DNA from: Kingdonia uniflora
Taxonomy: Eukaryota > Streptophyta > Magnoliopsida > Ranunculales > Circaeasteraceae
Direction of reading: 5' to 3'
Length of the DNA stretch: 64,000 bases
Assembly: GCA_014058105.1 (NCBI GenBank)
Contig: JACGCM010001796.1
Location: 124,001 to 188,000 of the forward strand
Shown here: piece by piece, positions 25,901-36,500 of the stretch
Numbering within the stretch: the stretch's first letter is position 1
Layout of the letters: every line of letters starts with the position of its first letter
Program-made: the position numbers and the translations under genes
The notes under the pieces: model-generated
Seen by the model: the letters and a program-made list of their open reading frames with translations, nothing else
Told to the model about the DNA's origin: nothing
Database searches by the model: none

Positions 25901-28900
25901 TTTAACCCACTAGTCTCACTTATCCAGCATCACTTCCTGCGAATTTGGGGAACTACTGTAATATTAACAATATTTGGCTAGTGGCATCTTTTTGCATGTG
26001 TCTTTGGTGTGCCTTAGTACATGCACCAGTTGGTTGGTATTAGATACTAGATCTTTGATCATATCTATGGCTTTGTTGTATCCTACTACATGATACTAGC
26101 TGGCTTGTTGGCATTGTGGTACATGATACTAGTCGTTGTTTGTTGCTCACTAGTTTGTTTGGGGTTGCTTATCAGGATGTTTGTTATTGTTCCCTGGCAT
26201 AATTGACAATACAACTTCAGTTGGTTTTCTGCTGCTATCTTAATTTGTTTTCGAAGATCTTAGCATTGAATGTTTAGAGATTTTTGTTCTTGAAAAATAA
26301 AGTTCGCGATTGTTAATTTGGAGTTAGAATTTCAATTGATGTTACGATAGTCAGTATCATTGTTAATGAAAGCCGATTTAAAATATTATTGTTTATTGAG
26401 ATTCCTTTTGTAAGGGGAGTGTATTTCTTGCTTTTGTATCTTTAGGATAATTTCTGATTCTTCTTCGGGACTGTTCCAGAGATCCTCATTTATGTCATGG
26501 GGAGATTGAATTTATCAATAATCTAACTTTAACGAATTTCCTCAATATCTTAAATTAGTAAAATTAGCCTCAAAGGACCTTTAGTTAAGTCCGCCCTCTT
26601 CTGTGCTTCAATCATACTCCATGAATGCATGAACTCTAGTAAAATATAGTTAAAATGGATTTAGCAATTTATTTATTTTCAACCTTGGAAGGACTTGATA
26701 ATTAGTGTCCACGAAATAAAAGATACAGTTTTGCAAGTGTATGCTTTCTTTATAAGCAATATGCTTTCCACGAATATGTCAATGCATTTTTCAAAAGTAA
26801 ACATGGTTCTAGAACGCATTTTCAAGGTCAAATAGAACACAAAGCAGGAAAGTATTAGTAGTCACCATTGATCCCTTCCATAGCTCCAGTAACGACATCT
26901 TGAGCAGCCACATCATAAACATGGTGAGTTGTCGTTGTGGGGCCAAATACTCGATCTAGAACAAACAAACAACAAAAGATAATGTTACAAAAAAAACTGT
27001 TTAAGATTGTAATGTGGGCAGCTCAAGTTGAATCAAGTTTTCAACTATGAATTTTATGAGGTTCTTCGTAACAAAGAATTAAGCCGCTTTAGAGACATGT
27101 CCTAATATTGTTTCAAAACCATAAAATATTTTCTAAAAAAGAAAATGAAAGATCATGCATCATCATTTTGTTGTCAGATATAGTAAAAACACATCTCTAA
27201 ATGGCAGACCCAATTCTCGGTCTAGAAACGCTTATTTTCTATCCAAGTTAGATGTTTCCAGATACTATACTTAAAATAGAAATGTTCCAAATAATGGGGC
27301 CTATATGAGGCTTTTTTTCATCCGTTAGGCATAGCATAAGCGTCAACAACGTGGTATACTATATAGTCCTCAAAATCTACAAAATAAAACAATGCAACAG
27401 ATTTCATAGTCATTACTTTGTTTCCTCTCGTCCTTCAACGTCAAAAAAGTGTCACGGGGATATCTATTACAAAGACTCCAGACCACCTTGAGGCCTAAGT
27501 CCAACGCACCATGAAGTGTAATTAATGTTTGAAATGACATAAATCATACCCTCTGTCCCCTTTCTCTCTGTGAATTCTAACTCAGTATTACAGCGAGTTA
27601 AACTATGTTGTTGTTTTTATTGTTCAGCTCCAGGGCCAGAACAACGTTAATACACATAAATTATTGTAATAGGATATTTATCCCTTTAATTGTCAGTGTG
27701 TTTTTTTTAAAAGAGGAAGCTGAAGTTTAAGCTAGACCACCACCAGGCATTTCATTTCACAAAAATAATTACACGTAACGAAAAGATCCCAAGGAGTCCT
27801 TTTTACAAATAATAGATAGCTCCAAGGGAAAATAACAAGGGAAACAGATGGCGAGGATTTGTACAATATGAAACTAATCAAACTATGTAGTTGGCTGCTT
27901 TATTTGAGGATTTACTCCTCGCTTTGAAAGCGAGCTTCTTCATCTTACTTTTCCATTTATCAATCTCTCCATAGGTCTTCAATTCTCACCAATTTGATGC
28001 CCAATCAGAATGAGAGAGTAAACAAGCTTCCGTGCATAAATATTTGCATCCAAATCAAGCCAGCCTAGCTTGAAAGCATTATGCATGATTGTTTTCATGT
28101 AACTTTCAAGGTCCACTGTGGTCAGCACAACAGTAATGCATATGTTCTCTCTGAACACCTCTTTTCCAGGAAATTCTTCTACTGACTTCCTCGGTTTCAA
28201 TTTTTCAACCAAAACTTCCAGTTGAAAACCCTGGCTCCGCCCCTGCTCACAACACCACTTTGTTTTTTAGCACTTCAATTCTATTTTTTCCAACCGAGAA
28301 AGTGATAGTTTAGAGAATATCCTTGTTGTACCAAAAGAACTGGCTCATGTGCATTTCAACTTGTAAGCAACACTAACTGTAATGAAGAACATCAACAAGA
28401 AGTAACTTGGTATACTCCAAAATACGTGTTAATATAAACCATCTTCCTGTATCTCATCTGGAACTTACATCTTCCATAAAGACAATCTTCTGTTGGTACT
28501 GTCAAGAATAGGGTTCGATATTGCTTTAGATTTGTAAGAATCCCTAACTGCAACTCAAAATATGTCGAAAGAAAACTCTCTTGTCCAAGACTCTAGAAAA
28601 ATTAAACTTTTTTAAAGCAACGAATTAAACAAATTGTGCAATTCTAAAGCACCCCGATTATAATTTTGATAGAGCAGACCTCCAAAACAGAAGCTCTTTT
28701 TGGACTCTAGACACCAAACTGAACAAAACTTTTCATCCACAAACTAAAATATAAAATCTTCATATTTCCCTATCACAAAGCATCCTCCCTAAACCCTCAC
28801 TTACTAAAAATAAATATAAGCAAAAATAAGCCTATTGCTAGAGATTTAATTATAACGCATGTTAGAGGTATGGGACTTCGCGGGGCTTGATTTATATTGG

Positions 28901-30817
28901 ACACCTGTTTGTAGTTGACATCATTTTTCTATACGTATTCCTTCTTGGATTGATTACCCTCATAGTGGACAATTTAATTTAATTATGATATTTCACCAAG
29001 CTAGAAATGATTCACTCACTCGGGTTATTCACCTTGACGCTAAGATAGCGAGCAAGATGAGACATCTATAGCATAAGTCTGCACTGAAAAAATCTTGAAA
29101 AACATACCAAATCTCCCTGGACTCTGCCCTTCGCTCTAATAATTGCCTACCCGATACAACTGTTCCTTGATCTCTCTAGTGTATTGGTAGGGATGATTCC
29201 AAATATAATTGACATTTCCTCAGGTATTTCACTGTGTGCTTAAAATTTCTGATTAGCCTAATGGACTTTAAAAAAGTATATCCATAAGTCTACATAAGCC
29301 ATTTTCTCGCCAGTTTGTCTTTTAAACAATAAATAATCAATTTGAATTAGGCTCGACTTTAAACCTCACCAACATCTAGTTGCATTCTTCTTCGCACTTT
29401 ACGTAAAGATAACTCAAGTGTCATTAGACTGGATTCCAGTAGTCCTTCCTTTTAATACCGCCACAAGCCACTTTCACTCTCAAGAAAATAAAGTGACACT
29501 TGGTGGGGACAAAAAATTTGTCTTACGTCGCATTCCCGCTAACTTGGAGTGATAAAGCCTCGCTATAAGCTGAAGGAGCAAACAAAGAAGACATAGATAC
29601 TCCAAACTGCTGAAAAGTAGGAATGAGGTCATAAGAGATACAACAATGCTGAAAGATGTCCCTGCACTTGCTGTACAACGTAGGATTAATCATCCTAGCA
29701 ATATCGAGATCGATCCTGAGATTTTGGTATGAAACCTGTTCCCTCACTCTCTCGGTCATATAGATCACAACAATGATAAAATTGACCCCATAAATGGATT
29801 AAAACTTTCTACTTTTTTTCTTGTAAAGGTGGGATTACCAACGTAAAATGTTGTCGCCTACTAATATCATTATAATGAATCATTATCCCAGTCTTATTCA
29901 ATTCTTTCCTATAAGTAGCAAGTGTTTTCACTGGGGGCGATAATGAAAGACGTTGGATTTGCTCTTTCAATATTTTGAGTGATCATACTGAACTTACTTT
30001 CCACATCACATGCTATATCATGTTCTATCTTTTTTATCATGTACTTGTTTCCCCTTTGACATGTATGTATTTGGCCTTCCATATGTCATTTCATATCTTT
30101 GGCTTATTTCCCTTTGTCACTCCAGAAGAAGTATTTGAGTTAATAAAGGAAATAGAAACATAAGAGAAAGAATGAAGTTAGAAGAAGGCGCCTCAGCACC
30201 GCTAAAAAATCTCCCATTAATACCTAAATCAGAAAAGAACACTTATAAACAATAAAAATTGTAAATAACATATATGTATCACATACCGTACGCATAAGCA
30301 ACAGTCTGATTGTATTCACTCCTTACAATAGTTTCTCCATCCGCATACCACGCAATCTCCTCCCCTTGACGAATTTCCTTCTGACTACTCAAAACAAAAA
30401 ACTTAGCTATTTATACAAACAAACCACCACAAGCAAATTGTTCAAATTGAAATACAAATACTTCCCGTAATCAATACGCATTGCAACAAATCATCACAAA
30501 CTAAATAGTTACACTAATCACAATTTACCAAAATTGATCCACTTTGAACTAGACTACTATCCAACACGCATGCAAACCACTAAATTCACCAAATTAAAAG
30601 AAGATTACCTTAACGGACGAAACCGGACCGTCACCGTAACATTCTCCTTGGATCTCTCCGTATCAACAGACACACTACTCTCCAACGAACTCTGAACTTC
30701 AAGTGAACTCTCCACATTCTGCCTCGCCGAATACTTCTTCGCATTCGAATGCGAACTAATCGAACTCTGAAGATCAGAACTCAATTTCCTCGATTTCGGT
30801 CCTTGTTTTGACGCCAT
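1938..30817 (-). CDS. kinesin-7 family motor protein (20 exons, 3' end off the window)
   Basis: ATP-driven microtubule motor of the plant kinesin-7 (CENP-E/MKRP-like) group. Exons in order: 30609-30817, 30287-30387, 26866-26955, 25467-25519, 24423-24488, 24104-24157, 23571-23630, 22740-22818, 17287-17354, 10054-10116, 9805-9909, 9252-9356, 8669-8776, 8365-8508, 7172-7354, 6507-6665, 5093-5305, 2652-2795, 2254-2385, 1938-1988. All have AG/GT borders, stay in phase and give 729 codons. A Ser/Lys-rich N-terminus (1-58) precedes the motor (about 60-385). The motor has P-loop GVTSSGKT at 140-147, switch I NLLSSRSH at 248-255 and switch II DLAGSE at 285-290. Glu-rich coiled-coil segments follow (about 388-475 and 570 onward). 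The coding part ends at LNEKSFELE before a GT donor, so several hundred C-terminal residues are off the left edge. Reading through the donor would give MM then stop, which is less likely. From memory the closest relative is Arabidopsis At3g12020. Confidence 0.93.
3034..3638. mobile_element. Tourist-like (PIF/Harbinger) MITE
   Basis: 605-bp element in the kinesin intron between the exons at 5093 and 2795. Terminal inverted repeats GGGGTTGTTTGACAATGATT and GGGGTCGTTTGGCAACGATT (right end read on the minus strand) differ at three positions. It is flanked by TAA on both sides (3031-3033 and 3639-3641), the 3-bp duplication of PIF/Harbinger elements. CT and GA runs lie inside. There is no coding capacity. 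Confidence 0.75.
5880..6260 (+). mobile_element. possible Ty3/gypsy 3' end relic
   Basis: In the kinesin intron 5306-6506. The plus strand at 5950-6120 reads like the tail of a gypsy polyprotein followed by a purine-rich CCCGGGAGAACGAGGCAGG block and then AT-rich LTR-like sequence. No matching second LTR or target duplication was found, so this is a weak, composition-based call. Confidence 0.3.
7555..7969. mobile_element. hAT-type MITE
   Basis: 415-bp element with inverted ends CTATGTAACATGGACAC and CTATGTAACATTGACAC (right end read on the minus strand). The 8-bp flanks ATTATGCT (7547-7554) and ATTATACT (7970-7977) differ at one base, as expected for an old hAT target duplication. Subterminal repeats of GTGTCGRACAC type are present. 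It lies in the kinesin intron 7355-8364. Confidence 0.7.
10780..11123. mobile_element. LTR-like remnant that received the LINE
   Basis: AT-rich sequence with LTR-like composition (repeated CTAATTAGAA/TAGGAGTT motifs, then a TATTAAAGGGGACAT promoter-like block near 10975). It continues on the other side of the LINE, from 16422 to roughly 16480. I could not define its ends or a target duplication, so an ordinary intron remains possible. Confidence 0.25.
11370..12621 (-). pseudogene. LINE pol C-terminal part, after the RT palm
   Basis: Two overlapping frames (12621-11920 and 11942-11370) joined by a frameshift. The first contains [20 protein letters not shown], the block that follows RT in plant LINEs, and later a WTLTANG...W...W pattern of the zf-RVT region. 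The second has a Val-Asn-Val-Asp start of an RNase H-like fold. A 67-bp tandem duplication lies at about 11400-11530. It is not expressed as a normal protein. Confidence 0.7.
12648..13425. mobile_element. hAT-like non-autonomous element nested in the LINE
   Basis: 778 bp with inverted ends TAGGGCTGTACAC and TAGGCCTGTACAC. Both subterminal regions are full of CCCGACCCG/GGTTCGGGT repeats, typical of hAT transposase-binding arrays. The flanking octamers CTTGGAGC and GAAATCAG do not match, so no target duplication is left. The frame at 12849-13436 merely crosses it. It marks the place where the LINE RT palm is missing. Confidence 0.7.
13750..14653 (-). pseudogene. LINE endonuclease domain remnants
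   Basis: The frame from 14653 begins [20 protein letters not shown], the characteristic N-terminal block of the plant LINE apurinic-type endonuclease, and continues with GLLETKI, which holds a catalytic Glu. A second frame (14004-13750) carries LSDHAPM, the SDH motif at the end of the domain, then the FGELN linker. Stops and frameshifts separate the two. Confidence 0.75.
15303..15880 (-). pseudogene. LINE ORF1 protein, DUF4283 domain
   Basis: Minus-strand frames with F...[15 protein letters not shown] and [15 protein letters not shown], the core of the DUF4283 domain found in plant LINE ORF1 proteins. Just downstream (about 15270-15230) is [16 protein letters not shown], a zinc-knuckle-like motif in which the last Cys is replaced. 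One frameshift near 15700 splits the domain. The protein would have bound element RNA. Confidence 0.7.
19295..19641 (-). repeat. 3' LTR
   Basis: 347 bp, TGTTATA...CCTATCA on the plus strand. It differs from 22302-22641 by scattered substitutions and small indels. It contains the TATA-like CTTTAAATAAAG and reads as the 3' LTR because the element is on the minus strand. Confidence 0.88.
19864..20687 (-). repeat. solo LTR of a Tekay/Del-like Ty3/gypsy element
   Basis: 824 bp nested inside the LTR element 19295-22641. On the minus strand it starts TGTGACGACCTACC and ends GGGCCGTGTCA. TGTGACGACC is a characteristic LTR start of Tekay/Del chromoviruses. The target duplication AATAG is exact at 19859-19863 and 20688-20692. 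Its GC is much higher than its surroundings. An almost open frame runs through it, which makes it look like a gene, but the ends and duplication show it is an LTR. Confidence 0.85.
21749..22276 (-). CDS. ORF of the non-autonomous LTR element, no known domain
   Basis: 175 codons beginning shortly after the primer-binding-like site. It includes an acidic region, an R/S-rich [10 protein letters not shown] segment and [14 protein letters not shown] near the end. The [10 protein letters not shown] core is shared with the frame at 61-792. I see no zinc knuckle or gag fold. It is probably a relic of an element-specific protein or spurious. Confidence 0.3.
   Translation of the reverse strand: MWIFFSFASNKELTELNKMMSKQLKVMLAKLRAFASCDGDGRFADVIEDEVEVGEKKIHDRICVRTIVRIAENDEGVVTEELMGIDGVNLKMNNHEGTTESGARRVIDIVSGGGDNAMGSSRSKSHEVVATLVIETPRLKPPIIKKCNHQEVQPKKTNTVVVSIGVLYKSTMGLV
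22302..22641 (-). repeat. 5' LTR
   Basis: 340 bp, TGTTAGA...CCTATCA on the plus strand, paired with 19295-19641. The primer-binding-like sequence lies immediately below 22302 on the plus-strand scale. Its outer edge abuts the duplication AAAAG and lies only 98 bp from the kinesin exon 22740-22818. Confidence 0.88.
26956..30286. other. kinesin intron 2, 3.3 kb, without supported gene
   Basis: This is the largest kinesin intron without an assigned large insertion. Apart from the hAT-like motif at 28229-28245 it contains short open frames only (for example 27979-28212 minus and 29523-29768 minus), none with a recognisable domain. The right border is AC/CT on the plus strand, that is GT/AG for the gene. 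Confidence 0.5.
28229..28245 (-). repeat. hAT-like terminal motif in kinesin intron 2
   Basis: The minus strand reads CAGGGGCGGAGCCAGGG, a motif common at ends of plant hAT-derived MITEs. The following minus-strand sequence (28212-27979) has a 77-codon open frame without recognisable domain. I could not find the opposite end or a target duplication. Confidence 0.3.
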
Positions 30818-31150
30818 TTGAGCTCAAATTGACTCCTCCAACACTCTCTCAACGGTCTCAACCTAATGAAACAATAAAAAGTAGACAATCATAGTGTCAA
30901 ACACGCCATTGTAGCTCAAATTGAGCAAAAAAACACACAATCTAACTCGAAATCGATCTGAGACTCTCGTTTTGAGCAAATCGTTGAGATCAAAGAGGTC
31001 TCAAACACTCTTTTTAGGTTTTTAGCTCTCTCTCTCTCAAAAAACTCCATTGTTGCTTACCTTCAAAAACCATGAAAAGCAAACCACATTTTCAATCCAA
31101 CTCACGGAAAGAGAGAGAGTGGGTGTGAAACGCCTTTTTCTTCATGTCTC
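30818..31150 (-). promoter_or_regulatory. probable 5' UTR and promoter side of the kinesin gene
   Basis: Upstream of the kinesin ATG at 30817 lies pyrimidine/purine-rich leader-like sequence with CT repeats at 31030-31041 (on the plus strand). I see no strong TATA box, which is common for housekeeping plant genes. The transcription start cannot be fixed from sequence alone. Confidence 0.35.
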
Positions 31151-33590
31151 TAGTAACGTCAGCTTGGGTTGATGCCATCATTAGATATCAGCCGTCGGAT
31201 CTAATATGTGCTTACGTGGAGGGGATCTGACGGCTTAAAAGTTTCTTTTTTTCCCGGGAAGTAAAAGCCGTTTTCAGTTTTAAGGGTCGTGCGTAAGATC
31301 AATTTGGCTTATTTGTTAATCCAAAATCAAGGGTAATTTAGTACTTTTACATGTTGTTTACAGTGATTTGTAAACTTTTATTTTATTTAGAGGGAGTTGT
31401 TTTTTGGCTTTATAAACGGAGAGTGAAAGGGATTTTTGTTCACTATGAAATGTTTTGCATGTGGAAGCGTTAATGAGAATTACAAAAATGTCAATGTCGG
31501 GGACATCTGGTTATTCATTATACGATCGATAATGAGGTGAGTTACTTGTGGCAAATTGTTCGACTAACGGGAAGCACTATTGATTTGATTACTAATGTCG
31601 TCAATGATAATGTGGACCACAAAACACGATTAAGCAGACATTGGCAACAGTGTAGTGAAATATTTAATACCTGTTTTTTTACTTAATACTAGTGCACCAG
31701 AAAAATCTAAGCCTTAATTGTGCGGTATTTAATGGTCTTAACCCAAGGGTGCTAACATCTTGTGCAAACATGACTCGAGTAAAGACAGGGGTCACATGAG
31801 TAGTGATCATGCGAAAAGAGACGTAACTGAGAGTCAATCTGCAAGTGGGGGCAATATTGAGGTTGAGAATCATGTATCATACAAGACAACTAGTGAGATA
31901 GCTCTTTAATGTGTCTCATTCCAACTTCTCATTCATTTATCTAGCTTTATTTCTTTTCCAAAGCTGTCTTCTAGTGATAAATATTGAAGATTTTGTATTT
32001 CTTTTATCATAAACAAAGCATTTCTTTGTATTTTTCTATAATTTCTCAGATAAAGAATCTATGGTCTTAATATAGATATTAAAAAAAAATGAGATTTTTG
32101 TGTACATACATGTATAAAACATAGTAGAGTACAAAAAGATTTAATTCTTGTATGTATACATAATAACTATAGAAAGACAAATAAACTCCCCCAAGTACTA
32201 TGAAATATTTGCAACAGTGTTTTACACACTATATATCCTAGTAGGCACTAAACCTCATTAACTGTGTTGTATTTTTTTGCCTCCATGGGCCTATCTGTTT
32301 ATCGTCTTTGCCTAAGAAAAGGATAAGGACGTAAGGTTTGAATTTTGTTGTTTGAGTTTTTTTTGCAAAAATATTTTTCAAGACCTAACACAAATGCCCC
32401 GCTAACGGGGACCATTGAAATGTTTGGTGCAGAAGATGGTCATAAGCTAAATGATTTCGAACAGCTTTCTTTTCTGTATACAAGATGGATTAGGCCAAAG
32501 GATTGGCTAAGAACGACAAACAACCCCCAACTAATCTACCTAATGCAATAGCAACATTTCATGACACAAAAGAGGATAAGTTCATCTGCCCTAGAATTTG
32601 ATATGAGGGATATCCCCCACCATATCATTAGGTGTGCTAAATAATACGCAAGATAGATATATCTGATATCTTGTTTAGATATAAGTTGACAGAAGGAAAA
32701 AACTGAGGTTGTTGCAGGTGAGGAGATAAAATAAGAAAAGAGAGATATTGGAGATTGGTCTCTGATAAATTGTAGCAGGTGAAAGTGGGGAAAAAAGGTT
32801 AGGAAAGGCTTTATGGATTCTGATCTTTTTTAAACTTGTTAAATCTTTTCTAATGGCTGCCCAGTGCCCACTTCGAAAAGGGATGCCTGCCTACCAAATA
32901 AAAAAAATAGCTCCAACTGGAGCGATATGGATGTCGGCAAGCAGGTACAAGTCTCGAGTACCGTCGACTGACGTATTGTTTAGTGTAACAAGATTGGATA
33001 GCTGAACAACCCGTACAAGTTCAGTAGTCGGCAGACGACTCTGTTAAATCCAAATAATGTCATTCAATAAAAGTATGTATCTTGATTTCTTCAACAGCAA
33101 GATTTATCGAGTTTTATTTGGACTGTGAACCCTTTTTGTACACTTCAACTTCGTGGCTCGCTGTAACCCTCTTCTGAGAAGATAGGAAGCAAAAAAAGGA
33201 CTGGAGAATCGGCATCATTGTCACGCCGTCATGAATGAGTTTATTTAGTGTAATCGTTTTCTCTGCAATAATGTATTAAAATTTTAGAACTTAAGCTGTC
33301 AAGCTTAATCGTGTCATTGGGACCTTGGTCATCATCATGTTTGTGGACAGAGATACTGTAAATAGTTTAGAAAGGTTCCGAGATGATGTCCATTACAATG
33401 TTAACTGAAAGATAAAACTGTGGAGAAAAAAATAATAATAACATATATATTGCGGGCGTATAATGTCTTACATATGTTACCAGCCGATGTTATACAATAA
33501 CTCAATTCTCTTTCTTTTATTGTAAAAAATCAGTAAGAAAGGATAAAGGCTACTTTGATTTCCATTTGTCGTAAAATGTCCAGCCCTGTC
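31151..33590. other. intergenic spacer between kinesin and RMC1
   Basis: AT-rich spacer holding the promoter side of the kinesin gene and, from roughly 33590 downward, the 3' UTR and terminator of the RMC1 homologue. A near-palindromic GCCGTCGGATC...GATCTGACGGC pair lies at 31189-31235. I see no coding sequence with family support. Confidence 0.4.
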
Positions 33591-36500
33591 TCAAGCAGCT
33601 ATATATGAGGAGTTCATCTCATTCAAATAATGGCAGTATGTACTGTGATCTGACGTGTTCTTGAAACCAGGGAGAAAATCGGAGAAGAATCTCAACACTG
33701 CGGCGAGATGCTGTGAGTCATTGGAAGCAAATGCTGCTTCAAGGAACAATGAAGGCCGGATAGTATTGACCTGCAAACCCACCAATATCATTGTTTAAAA
33801 GGGATTTTCAACTCCCTTGATATATAAATTTTGAGAGTTAACATATGGCATATCATGGATATATAAGTTCGAGAGTTAACATATGGTATATCCTGGATAT
33901 ATAATTTTGATTATTTTATGGAATACAACGTTATATAACAGAAATGCTTTAAAATAACGATGTACGAAATGATAAAAGAACATAATATACCAATGTATGA
34001 TGATATTTTTCATGATATATTAATAAGAATATTCTCAAAGGTCATTGTCTGTTCACAACAAGCCACTCGAGAGTTTTGGAAATAACTTGCACGAGGATTA
34101 AAATATGCATCAACTTTAAACATTTTGTATATCTGGATACTACTAAAATATATATTTATTCACCCAAAAGAAAGAAATAGGGCAAAGAATCACCTTATTC
34201 TTACGTGCATAGCGTAAAGCTTCAAGATAATAGCCATCTTGCACTAGCATCAAAACATAATCATGATGCAGTGAGAGCTGCCTTAGCATATCCATGCCCA
34301 ACTTTCTGGTCTCACAATGCTGACGACCCGACTCTAAGAGTTGCAACGCAACTTCTTTTGAAGGCTCAACTATCTGCATTAAATAAATATGGAAATAAGA
34401 TGAGAAGATTTTGTGGCACAGTGTTCGAGTCAGAAACGTTAGTGAATCACAAATATATCCAGATGCTTTACTGAAGAGGAATAGATGCTTAAGAACTCAG
34501 AAGGACTTTCCACAGATGAGTTCATTCAGACCTTGTTAACAATGAACAGTCCAAGTTCCGCATAACGTTCACTGCAGGCTAGCAATTGTACGGTCATCAC
34601 ATTCAGATTTGGGTTCACTCTAACCTTTTCAGAAGCAGCACTACAACGATACAAAAAGAAAATCATCTCATGAGGAAACGAAAAGAAAATGTGACTTGAG
34701 GTCAAAGTAAAGATGGACAACATCTTTTTAAAATTTGTAGGCTTAAAAGCAAATATCGTGTAAGAATCTTAGTGATGGGAATCATATCCTTCATGCAGAT
34801 GACAGTCCTCTCTAACGATTCTTTTTATTTTAATATTATAGAGCTTCAAATAAATCACGTACTACTTAGTGGATAGCCTGCTTAGACATTAAAGAGATTC
34901 TTTATATATATGCGTCATAGGATTAGAAATCCCAGGAATTTAGTGAGTGAACTAGGACTAGGTTTCTTTATTTTCCGTTTACATAGAACTATGCTTCTCC
35001 ATTGTTATTGACTAGTGTACCCCCGTGGCTCGCCATGGATAACAATCGATGTGCTCGTGGCACTACCTATAATAGGTGTGGGCTTTCGGCCTATCTATAG
35101 TGTTTTATATTATGGTTTATAGTTTGGTGAATAGAAGCCTAAAGTACCCCTCATATTTTCCACTCGACTAAAGAACCCCTTCAAATATTTATATTTTCAT
35201 TGTTGAACTGAAACCGCATCGTGTACCTCCATCCATGGCATTTCAACAATCTAAATATATGAAACCACATATTGTCCATTGTTTGTATGTTAAGTATATA
35301 GTCTTCCATGTTTTAAAATATAGATTATCATTGAAGGATTAAGTAAATTTTATTTTCTTGAGTGAATCCAACTTATTACCGATGTTGTCTTCAATTCGTT
35401 GCTTCCACAAAATTATTTCTAGCACTTACGCTACGCATAGTACACACGTGTGCTTTTTATGTCGCTTTTAATCCGATTTCTAAGCGGGCAAAAAACAGTT
35501 ATCATGCAACAAATGAAAATTAACATTTACTAAAACAGTATTGCTTCAATAAATTACGCAGTGGCAAGGACCCTAGTGAAAGACGTGCTACACACATTCT
35601 ACTAAAGTGCACAACACATGGATTTAGGGACCTAAAAATATAAAATATACCTGCGGAAATACTCAGTAATAATGGCTAGTAAGTAAACAGGTTCACTTGC
35701 CATCTCTTCCTCAACAAGAGCAAACACAGATATGTACATCTCCTCAGAAGAAATTGCTGCAGAAACTTGAGACCCACTGATGTCTGTTAGATTGCCACCA
35801 TTTCCAAGCGTTTGTGATTGTAAAGCTGATTGCTCAACATCGACACCAGAAACCTCAGAAGGCAAATCATTGTTTAGATCCTCCCCAGGATCCGAGCATG
35901 TTGAAGATCTATTATTTACTGTTGACCATGTATCACGGTTAATAGAACCATTCTCCCCGTGTCCACCTATCTCCGCTCTTATCATAGATCCTTGAAGAGA
36001 ACTTCCCGTTTTAATTGAGTGAGAATAAGAAGCCACCAGTACATCTATTGCTCTAGAGACCATGGGTATTGGCCGTCTCTCTAGAATTAGGGTGCGCATT
36101 ATTGCCAAGCTTAATTGCCTAGCCTGCAAAAAATGAGCTTACTTAGGGCACAAGTACAGGTCTATGAAAGAGAAGTTCTACACAAATTTAGCGAAGTGAA
36201 AACACAATTATTATGTCCCTATCTGTTGTATATGTCTGGCATTCAACAACGTAATAAACAAGATTTTTGTGCTGTCATCACTCTTAAGTGACTCTTACAA
36301 AGATTCCTTCTATGCTTGAAAACTTTCACAGATCTTTCTGCAAAAAAACTACAAGATTTATACCTGAATAGATTCCAACTTCCGTCTCTGCAAAAATTCT
36401 AGAACTGAAGAAACTTCTGAGCTACTGGCAGCAATAGCCTATGAACCAAAACAAAACACGTCACTAAAATCGTTGTCACTATCTTAAAAGCATCTCCAAC